This document shows positions 45,044-52,008 of a stretch of DNA of 61,556 nucleotides, piece by piece. Below the pieces are notes generated by a model, which had not been told where the DNA came from, made no database searches, and was given only the letters and a program-made list of their open reading frames with translations. The stretch covers positions 1 through 61,556 of the forward strand of contig NZ_JALEGT010000053.1 of the NCBI RefSeq assembly GCF_022763305.1, written 5' to 3'. A program made the position numbers and the translations under genes. The first letter of the stretch is position 1, and each line of letters opens with the position of its first letter. This DNA is from Marivita sp. (GTDB lineage Bacteria; Pseudomonadota; Alphaproteobacteria; Rhodobacterales; Rhodobacteraceae).

Positions 45044-45907
45044 TCAGGCGGCGGAATGCGCCCAATCCCAGTACATCTCGCGAACCCGGCGGGTCACAGG
45101 CCCGACCTGGTAGCTGATGTCCTCGAACCCGACGACCGGTGTGACCTTGTTCATGTTGCCGGACAGAAAGACTTCGTCGGCATCCATGAAATCGTCGAAC
45201 GTGAGCACGGTCTCGTGCACCGGTGTGCCGTCGGCGCGCAGGTTGGTCATGTGCCGTGCTCGTGTGATGCCGGCAAGGAAGGTGCCATTGGCGATGGGGG
45301 TGAAAACCTCGCCGTCCTTGACCATGAAGACATTGGCCGTGGCGCTTTCGGCGACATTGCCCATTGCATCGGTCACAAGCGCGTTCTGGAAACCGCGCGC
45401 GCGGACTTCGGCCAGCATCCGCGCATTGTTGGGATACAGGCAACCGGCCTTGGCATTGACCACCGCGCTTTCGAGAACCGGGCGGCGGAACCGGGTCTTG
45501 CCCAGCGACACGCTGGCGGTTTCCGGTGCCATCGGGATCTCTTCGAGGCAGATGGCGAACCCAGTCTTGCCCGGCTGCGGGACAATCGCGGTCTGGTCGC
45601 CGTCGATTCCCCAGTACATCGGGCGGATATAGACGGCTGTGTCCTTGGAATAGGCGCGAAGACCGTCCCAGACGATCTGCACCATGTCTTCGGCACTGAC
45701 GGTGGGCGTGATCATCAGCGCCTCTGCCGAGCGGTTCACGCGTTCGCAATGGGCCAGAAGGTCAGGCGCGACGCCATTCACAAAACGGGCACCGTCAAAC
45801 ACGCCGCTGCCCAGCCACGCGCCGTGATCGGCGGCGTTCATGACGGCCACGTCACCATTGTGCCATGTGCCATTGAAATAGGTGTGGATGTTCGTGCCGG
45901 TTGCCAT
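45044..45907 (-). CDS. ilvE: Branched-chain amino acid aminotransferase
   Basis: This 287-residue fold-type IV PLP enzyme transfers the amino group between glutamate and leucine, isoleucine or valine. The PLP lysine fits Lys153 in VVNAKAGCLYPNN, and the phosphate-binding region is LVTDAMGNVAESATANVFMV near residue 177. The GVFDGARFVNG segment near 35 is also typical. D-amino-acid aminotransferases share the fold, but the length and motifs favour IlvE. A stem-loop separates it from trpS upstream. Confidence 0.9.
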   Translation of the reverse strand: MATGTNIHTYFNGTWHNGDVAVMNAADHGAWLGSGVFDGARFVNGVAPDLLAHCERVNRSAEALMITPTVSAEDMVQIVWDGLRAYSKDTAVYIRPMYWGIDGDQTAIVPQPGKTGFAICLEEIPMAPETASVSLGKTRFRRPVLESAVVNAKAGCLYPNNARMLAEVRARGFQNALVTDAMGNVAESATANVFMVKDGEVFTPIANGTFLAGITRARHMTNLRADGTPVHETVLTFDDFMDADEVFLSGNMNKVTPVVGFEDISYQVGPVTRRVREMYWDWAHSAA

Positions 45908-46016
45908 GGCGACCTCCCTTTTTGCGCGCGAGGTTAGGGGGATGGTTGAGGAAGGTCCAGAGCGTGCCGGGGGCCAAGATGTCTCAAGGCACCTCGGTCT
46001 CTTCGAAGGAAGAACT

Positions 46017-46045
46017 GCGGGATGCCATTCAGTACGGCATCCCGC
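46017..46045 (-). terminator. Stem-loop between trpS and ilvE
   Basis: Perfect 10-bp arms GCGGGATGCC (46017-46026) and GGCATCCCGC (46036-46045) flank a 9-nt loop, 15 nt after the trpS stop on the minus strand. The downstream minus-strand sequence is only weakly T-rich, so it is probably a terminator or attenuator of modest strength. Confidence 0.7.
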
Positions 46046-46060
46046 GTGTCCGACTGCAGA

Positions 46061-47095
46061 TCAGGACACCATCCCGACGATTTCGTAAGTCTTTTTGAGG
46101 ATTGGAGATGCGATTTCGCGTGCGCGGTCCGACCCTTTTTTCAGGATTGCATCGATCTCGTCAGGTTCCTGCATCAGCCGCGCCATCTCGGTCGAGATCG
46201 GGGCGAGCTTGGCGACCGCCAGGTCCGACAGCATCGGTTTGAATTCCGAGAACGGCTTGCCGCTAACATCGCGCAGCACGGCCTCGACCGACGTCTCGGC
46301 CAGAGCGGCGTAGATGTTGACAAGGTTGCGCGCTTCGGGCCGGCCTTCGAGGCCCTCGACCTCGGAGGGCAGGGCATCGGGGTCAGTCTTGGCCTTGCGG
46401 ATCTTCTGCGCAATCGCATCGGCATCGTCAGTCAGATTGATGCGGCTGGCATCCGACGGGTCGGATTTCGACATTTTCTTCGATCCGTCGCGCAGGCTCA
46501 TGACGCGCGTCGCGGCGCCTTCGATGACTGGTTCGGTCACCGGGAAGAACTCCACGCCGTAATCGTGATTGAACTTGATCGCGATGTCGCGGGTCAGTTC
46601 CAGATGCTGTTTCTGGTCCTCGCCCACAGGCACATGGGTCGCGTGATAAACGAGAATATCCGCCGCCATCAGTGCCGGATAGGCCAGCAGACCGAGGGAT
46701 GCGTTCTGCTGGTTCTTGCCCGCCTTGTCCTTCCACTGGGTCATGCGCTGCATCCAGCCCATTCGGGCGACGCAGTTGAAAATCCACGCCAATTGCGCAT
46801 GTTCGGCAACCTGGCTCTGGTTGAAGAGGATGGACTTCGCAGGGTCGAGACCCGAGGCGATGTAGCCCGCTGTCAATTCACGGGTCTGACGGCGCAGCGC
46901 GTCCGGTTCGAACAGTGTGGCGGTGATCGCGTGCAGATCGACGATGCAATAGATCGTCTCGTAATCCTCGTCCTGCTTTTCGACAAAGCGCTTGATCGCG
47001 CCAAGGTAGTTGCCCAGCGTCAGCCCTCCGGAAGGCTGGATCCCCGAAAAAACCCGGGGTGTGAACGCGGGAGAGGTTTGGACCCCCTCGGACAT
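46061..47095 (-). CDS. trpS: Tryptophan-tRNA ligase
   Basis: This 344-residue class I aminoacyl-tRNA synthetase charges tRNA-Trp. The HIGH-equivalent is [13 protein letters not shown] near residue 20, and the KMSKS loop is [11 protein letters not shown] near 206. Signature [22 protein letters not shown] lies near 150. GGAG precedes the ATG. It is divergent from the rhomboid gene (77-bp gap) and upstream of ilvE on the minus strand, with a stem-loop between them. Confidence 0.96.
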   Translation of the reverse strand: MSEGVQTSPAFTPRVFSGIQPSGGLTLGNYLGAIKRFVEKQDEDYETIYCIVDLHAITATLFEPDALRRQTRELTAGYIASGLDPAKSILFNQSQVAEHAQLAWIFNCVARMGWMQRMTQWKDKAGKNQQNASLGLLAYPALMAADILVYHATHVPVGEDQKQHLELTRDIAIKFNHDYGVEFFPVTEPVIEGAATRVMSLRDGSKKMSKSDPSDASRINLTDDADAIAQKIRKAKTDPDALPSEVEGLEGRPEARNLVNIYAALAETSVEAVLRDVSGKPFSEFKPMLSDLAVAKLAPISTEMARLMQEPDEIDAILKKGSDRAREIASPILKKTYEIVGMVS

Positions 47096-47172
47096 GGCAA
47101 AACTCCATCTGGCAAATCTGGTGCTGGTGCCTTACCCATGACCCAAAGTGCCGTCAAGCAAGGGCCCGCGCC

Positions 47173-47862
47173 GTGAGCCATCCGCACAACGAACCCCCTC
47201 TGAACCCATTGCCGCCCGTGGTGATCGCGCTGTTCCTCGTCATCATTGGGATCGAGCTTGTCCTGACCCTCGGATCGCGTGGGATCGTTGGCGGACCTGG
47301 CGCTGTCGGATGGCGGCTTGCCACGCTGGAACGCTATGCCTTCTCGCCCGAGATCTTCGACTGGATGCGCAGCACCGGACGCTGGCCGGTGGAGCATGTG
47401 CTGCGCTTTTTCTCCTATCCCTTTGTCCACGCGAGCTTTACCCACGCGCTGTTCGCGGGTGTGATGCTCCTTGCCCTTGGCAAGATGGTGGGAGAGGCGA
47501 TGGGCAGCATCGCTGTCGTGCTGATCTTCTTCGTCTCGGCTGCAGGCGGCGCGTTGGTTTACGCGCTGTTCGTCGGCAGCCCGGCGCCTCTGATCGGGGC
47601 TTTTCCGGCGGTCTATGGTCTGATCGGCGGGTTTACTTACCTGCTCTGGCTGCGTCTCGGTCAGTTGGGCGAAAAGCAGCTTCGGGCGTTCACCTTGATC
47701 GGGTTCCTCTTGGCGATCCAGTTGATTTTCGGGCTGCTTTTCGGATCGAACTCCGAATGGGTGTCTGATCTCGGGGGCTTTGCCATTGGCTTTGCCCTGA
47801 GCACCGTGCTTGTCCCCGGCGGCTGGGCCAAACTCGTCGCCCGACTGCGTCAGCGCAACTGA
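47173..47862 (+). CDS. Rhomboid-family membrane protein lacking the catalytic dyad (predicted pseudoprotease)
   Basis: This 229-residue protein has the rhomboid layout of about six membrane segments, including the HASFTHALFAGVMLLALGKMVGE segment after the first helix. The active-site serine motif GxSG is replaced by GAFPAVYG near residue 142. The catalytic histidine position reads SDLGGFAIG instead of H-x-x-G, and the oxyanion asparagine after HxxxH is alanine. The fold is kept but proteolysis is not expected, as in iRhoms and derlins. The start is GTG 47173. It converges with murJ, overlapping it by 13 nt. A role in membrane-protein quality control is speculation. Confidence 0.82.
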   Translation: MSHPHNEPPLNPLPPVVIALFLVIIGIELVLTLGSRGIVGGPGAVGWRLATLERYAFSPEIFDWMRSTGRWPVEHVLRFFSYPFVHASFTHALFAGVMLLALGKMVGEAMGSIAVVLIFFVSAAGGALVYALFVGSPAPLIGAFPAVYGLIGGFTYLLWLRLGQLGEKQLRAFTLIGFLLAIQLIFGLLFGSNSEWVSDLGGFAIGFALSTVLVPGGWAKLVARLRQRN

Positions 47863-49400
47863 CGGCGTCGGAACGCGTCCCGGAATTCGCGCAGCGCGAA
47901 CGCCCCGACGGCCTGTCCGATCAGGGCATAGCTGACCATCCCGATCAGGATCAGCGCAGCAAGAGCAATGAAGCGAATGCCAGCCATGGCGAGGACCGGA
48001 CCCAACAGGACGGTGCAGCCCCATAGAACGACACCCATGGCGGCCGAGGCCAGACACACCCGCCAAATCCGCCTGCGGAACCGCGCATCGAACCGTGCGA
48101 CATCCCCCATCCGGCGTCCGCCCTGTGCGAGCATTCCGACCATCACCCAACCCGCGAGCGTGGTGGCGATGGCTGGGGCAATCCACCCGATCACGGGCGC
48201 CAGACCGACGGCCACCGCCGCGTTCACGACCATCGCCCAGACCGCGTATCGAAAAGGGGATTTCGTGTCCTCGCGCGCAAAGAACAGCGGCTGCAAAACC
48301 TTCTGCAGAACGAAGGCGGGCAGGCCCAGACCGTAGATCGCAACAGCCATTGCGATGGCCGCGGAATCATCCGCTCCGGTTGCGCCGCGTTCGAAAAGCA
48401 CCGACACCAGAGGCAGGGGGATGACGACCAGCGCAACCGCTGCTGGGACGGTCAGCGCCAGCGACAGCTCTCCGGCGCGGGAGAACGCATGTTTGGCGCC
48501 GGCATCGTCCTGCGCACCGAGGCGTCGGGACAGGTCGGGCAGCAGCACGATCCCAACGGCGATGCCTACCACCCCAAGCGGCAGCTGGTAGAGCCGGTCC
48601 GCGGCATAGAGCCAGCCCACCGCCTTGTCGAAATGCGACGCCACCTGCTGCCCCACCAGAAGGTTGATCTGCATGACCCCTCCGGCCAGCGCAGCCGGGA
48701 CCGCGACCACGACCAGCCGTTTCATCTCGGGTGTCCAGCGGGGCCGTGACGGGCGCAGCCTGATGCCGGCGCGGTCCGCCGCAACCCAGACGAGCGCCAG
48801 CTGTGCAAGACCCGCCACAGGCACGGTCCAGATCAGCCAGCGAATGACCTCTCCACCCGAATAGGCCGCCCAAGCCATTGCAAAACATACGAAAATATTC
48901 AGAAAGACAGGGGCCGCCGCCGCCGCGGCAAAGCGGCCTGTGGCGTTCAGAACGCCTGAGAAAAGCGCTGTCAGCGACATCAGGAGGATGTAGGGAAAGA
49001 CGATGCGACCGTATTCGACGGTCAAGTCGAAACGCACGTCTCCGGCAAATCCTCCGGCGGTCAGCCAGACCAGACCCGGCATGAAGACCATGGCGACGGC
49101 GCTCAGGATCAGCAGCACGAAAGTCAGTCCCGACAGGGCCTGTGTGGCAAAACCGACAGGGTCATCCCCGGTTTCCAACCGTTTGGAAAACATGGGAACG
49201 AAGGAGGCGTTGAAGGCGCCTTCGGCAAAGAAGCGGCGGAACATGTTCGGCAGACGGAAGGCTGCGACGAAGGCGTCCATGACGGGGCCGGGGCCGATCA
49301 GGGCAAGGATCATGACCTCGCGCAGCACGCCCAGAATGCGGCTCATCAGGGTCCAGAAGCCGACGGTCAGAACACCGGAAATGAGGCGGATCGGTTTCAT
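47850..49400 (-). CDS. murJ: Lipid II flippase MurJ
   Basis: This 516-residue MviN/MurJ family protein has about fourteen membrane segments and moves lipid II across the inner membrane for peptidoglycan synthesis. Recognisable elements are SRILGVLREVMILALIGPGPVMDAFVAAFRLPNMFRRFFAEGAFNASFVPMF at residues 21-72 and the PLGVVGIAVGIVLLPDLSRRLG segment near 275. The ATG at 49400 starts MKPIRLISGV. In several proteobacteria it lies near glnD, and here glnD is 2.6 kb away on the same strand, with unrelated genes between. Confidence 0.94.
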   Translation of the reverse strand: MKPIRLISGVLTVGFWTLMSRILGVLREVMILALIGPGPVMDAFVAAFRLPNMFRRFFAEGAFNASFVPMFSKRLETGDDPVGFATQALSGLTFVLLILSAVAMVFMPGLVWLTAGGFAGDVRFDLTVEYGRIVFPYILLMSLTALFSGVLNATGRFAAAAAAPVFLNIFVCFAMAWAAYSGGEVIRWLIWTVPVAGLAQLALVWVAADRAGIRLRPSRPRWTPEMKRLVVVAVPAALAGGVMQINLLVGQQVASHFDKAVGWLYAADRLYQLPLGVVGIAVGIVLLPDLSRRLGAQDDAGAKHAFSRAGELSLALTVPAAVALVVIPLPLVSVLFERGATGADDSAAIAMAVAIYGLGLPAFVLQKVLQPLFFAREDTKSPFRYAVWAMVVNAAVAVGLAPVIGWIAPAIATTLAGWVMVGMLAQGGRRMGDVARFDARFRRRIWRVCLASAAMGVVLWGCTVLLGPVLAMAGIRFIALAALILIGMVSYALIGQAVGAFALREFRDAFRRRQLR

Positions 49401-49482
49401 GCTGGCTCCTTGCGCGTGACGTCCGGCGTAGAGCAGAAATCGACCGGCGAAAAGTACCTCTTGTCCGGTTCGGGGCAGTCTG

Positions 49483-49597
49483 CCGTACGGTTCAGGGCCT
49501 TTTCCCGGCCGATTTCAAGGGCGTTTGCGGGTTTTCCCTCTTGGGTGGGTGCAACCGTACGGCAGACACCCGCGAACCGTAAGGTTCGTCCGTACGG
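49483..49597. repeat. Array of CCGTACGG palindromic sites
   Basis: CCGTACGG occurs at 49483-49490, 49555-49562 and 49590-49597, each flanked on one side by GGTT (or AACC). A fourth, imperfect AACCGTAAGGTT lies at 49575-49586. Sites 1 and 2 are inverted copies sharing the 15-mer GTCTGCCGTACGGTT. All fit variants of one palindrome, AACCGTACGGTT. The array fills the 299-bp gap (49401-49699) between murJ and the antitoxin-like gene and is probably an operator cluster; no other gene is seen in that gap. Confidence 0.75.
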
Positions 49598-49699
49598 TTG
49601 ACGAAATCCGGCCCAGCGGACGCTTGCGCACGGCGCGCTTACCTTTTGTCAACGCTTGCGAGTCACAGTGGCACGATCTGCCATGCTCGGGATTCGAAC

Positions 49700-49999
49700 G
49701 TGTATTCCTACAACCTGTCACCTATCGAGGACATCCATACCGATTGGCTGCGCAGCCATCTGCGGTTTGTCCTGAACGAGGTCAATCACGGGGCACGCTA
49801 CGCGATCCTGCGCCGGGGCAAGCCGATTGCGGGGCTTGTCCCCATCACCGAGGCACGCGCGCTGTTCGAGGCGACGCGCGCCGACCGGAAGTACCGCGAC
49901 ATGCACGCCGACCTGAAGCGGCGCGACGAAGACCGCCTGCGGCAAGCGGTTGCCGAACAGGGGCTGGCCGAACAGGCACAGGCAGGATGGCTGCGGTGA
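49700..49999 (+). CDS. Phd/YefM-type antitoxin-like protein, no toxin partner seen
   Basis: This 99-residue frame contains the Phd/YefM pattern: FVLNEVNHGARYAILRRGKPIAGLVPITEARALFEA at about residues 20-55, where the strand-loop RRGKPIAGLVP is diagnostic. A charged helical tail (RADRKYRDMHADLKRRDEDRLRQ) follows. Phd proteins bind DNA at their own promoter and neutralise a toxin. The start GTG 49700 is a choice: TTG 49646 and 49598 are also in frame, and no strong ribosome binding site is visible. No Doc, RelE or PIN gene is adjacent; the next gene converges on it. It could be an orphan regulator. Confidence 0.72.
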   Translation: MYSYNLSPIEDIHTDWLRSHLRFVLNEVNHGARYAILRRGKPIAGLVPITEARALFEATRADRKYRDMHADLKRRDEDRLRQAVAEQGLAEQAQAGWLR

Positions 50000-50088
50000 T
50001 CTGCACGGAAAAAACCGTGCAGGCGATGCCCGGTCTTGTGGCGCTGCAGTGCCTCTGGGCGTGGCTCGTGGCGCGGTTTCGGCAGGTG

Positions 50089-51978
50089 TCAGGCGATCGC
50101 CGCAAACGGATTGTCGATGACACCGATCACCGGCATCAAAAGGTCGGTGCTGCCACTCTGGGCATCGGCAAGAGCCGCATCCGACAGCGATCGCGCGGTC
50201 GCCAGGCTTTCGGCGCTGCCATCGAAAGCATCCATGACATCATTGGCCGCAGTCAGGTCGTTCTGTCCCTGGATGACGGCGAAATAGAGCCCCAGATCGG
50301 TCTTGGCTTCGATGAAGGCGACATCGGCCGCAGAACCTGTAGCGGCCCGCGCACCGTCAAGCAGGTCGAGGATGAAGCCGCTCTCGGTGACAGTCCCTGC
50401 ACCCAGCTGCTCGGTCCAGAAATCGAACCCGGCCTGATCCGGAGCGCGCCCGAGAACATTGTTGTAAACGGCTGTGACGAAGTCGCCATCGCTCACCCCG
50501 GAATAGAGGGCGACGGTCTCTGGCTGGGTGAAGAAAAGATCCGCGATGGCATCAAAGGTAAAGCCGTTCTTCGAAAAGGCTGTGGCCCAGAACGAGAGGC
50601 CAAGCGCGTCTGCCGCGCGATCGAAATACGCGATGTAAAGCTCGGTCAGCGTGGTCAGATCGTCTGCGGAAATCTGGCCGATGCCATCATGTTTGTCGAG
50701 CTCGAGCTGTACGCCGCCCTCCGTTTCAAGGGTCTCCACGCTCAGCAGTGTCGCACGTCCAGCCGGGTCCGAGCGATCCGTGACCGTGGTCAAGGTTCCC
50801 TCAAAGCTCAGGGTCATCTCGCCCTGCGCGATGGTGTCGAAACGCACCGTATCATCGCCGTTTCCACCATCGATGCTGTCGTCGCCGGACAGGTCGGAAA
50901 GAAAGAGATCATCGCCGTTGTAAAGCCGGACCAACTGGTCGCCCGGTCCATCGCTGACCCGGTCATTGAGGTCGGTGGCAAAAAGGACGGCCAGCTCGGG
51001 CAGCGTGGTAAAGGTGAAGACTTCGGAATTTCCAAAGCCATCATTGGAAATCAAACCACTTGCAAAATCCAGTTCGAGTCCGGCCGTGGCATCCGAGAAC
51101 AGGAAATCGAGGATCGGCAGGCCTGCGCCGGGATCGACGGTATAGACGTCGGCGCCGGGCCCCCCGATCATCGAGGCGACCTGACCGGTCGAGAGGCGAA
51201 TGTCATAGGTATCGGCACCCGCGGTGCCTTCCATGCCAAGATACTCGGACAGCGCGTTGCCCACGTTCAGCAGGGTGTCCGTAAAGGTTGCGGAGCTGAC
51301 CGTCGCAGTCTCTGTCACGCCATCGACAGCGAAGGTGACCGGCGTGTCGATCCCATCGTAATCAAGGACATAGCCCGGCCCGTTGCTACCCTTGGGCGCG
51401 CTGAACGCGATCGTGTCACTGCCGAAGCTGCCGACAATGGTGTCGCCATCTTGCGATCCTGTGCCCGTGTCGATGTAATCATCGCCGCCGCTGCCGGCGA
51501 CGATCTCGTCAAAGCGCGACCCGGTGAGCAGGATCGGACGTGTGATCAACGGCAGGAAACCGGCCCAGGCCGTTTCCTGATCGAACCCGCCAAGTCCGTT
51601 ACTGGCATCGACCGAGATCTGCGGCGAGCTGTTGAACAGCTGGGCCAGACCGGAAAAGTCGGATCGCTCGGCAATGTCGACCAGCGCGTCCTGAAATGCC
51701 TCAGCGGACCAATTGATGTCGGTGACGCGGGCCTGCTCGATTTCGAGACCGTTGAATTCGAGTTCCGTGATCACACCCGACCGGAAATTGCCGGCAGCGT
51801 CCAGATCGAAACCGAGTCCTCGCAGGACGACGAATACATTGGCCTGGGTGTACAGGGTGTGGGTGATCACAGCTTCGAGCGGCGACACGAGAGAGATGTC
51901 CACCGCCAGCGCGCCATTGGGGTCGAAGAACGACTGTTCGAGAAAGCGCGTGTTGTTGCCGGTATAGGTAAATTGCAT
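50089..51978 (-). CDS. RTX-repeat and DUF4214-domain protein
   Basis: This 629-residue acidic protein has no Sec signal. The N-terminal 130 residues are a beta-type region. Two RTX-like segments bear glycine-aspartate nonapeptides: AGSGGDDYIDTGTGSQDGDTIVGSFGSDTI near residue 160 and SGDDSIDGGNGDDTVRF near 370. A DUF4214 domain spans about 440-560 (LYIAYFDRAADALGLSFWA and VYNNVLGRAPDQAGFDFWTEQL). Such proteins are calcium-binding and usually leave by a type I system; no such secretion genes are nearby. It follows the glnD stop by 30 bp. Its role is unknown, possibly surface or matrix-associated. Confidence 0.85.
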   Translation of the reverse strand: MQFTYTGNNTRFLEQSFFDPNGALAVDISLVSPLEAVITHTLYTQANVFVVLRGLGFDLDAAGNFRSGVITELEFNGLEIEQARVTDINWSAEAFQDALVDIAERSDFSGLAQLFNSSPQISVDASNGLGGFDQETAWAGFLPLITRPILLTGSRFDEIVAGSGGDDYIDTGTGSQDGDTIVGSFGSDTIAFSAPKGSNGPGYVLDYDGIDTPVTFAVDGVTETATVSSATFTDTLLNVGNALSEYLGMEGTAGADTYDIRLSTGQVASMIGGPGADVYTVDPGAGLPILDFLFSDATAGLELDFASGLISNDGFGNSEVFTFTTLPELAVLFATDLNDRVSDGPGDQLVRLYNGDDLFLSDLSGDDSIDGGNGDDTVRFDTIAQGEMTLSFEGTLTTVTDRSDPAGRATLLSVETLETEGGVQLELDKHDGIGQISADDLTTLTELYIAYFDRAADALGLSFWATAFSKNGFTFDAIADLFFTQPETVALYSGVSDGDFVTAVYNNVLGRAPDQAGFDFWTEQLGAGTVTESGFILDLLDGARAATGSAADVAFIEAKTDLGLYFAVIQGQNDLTAANDVMDAFDGSAESLATARSLSDAALADAQSGSTDLLMPVIGVIDNPFAAIA

Positions 51979-52008
51979 GGGTCTGTCCTGACTGCCTCTT
52001 CGCGGAGG

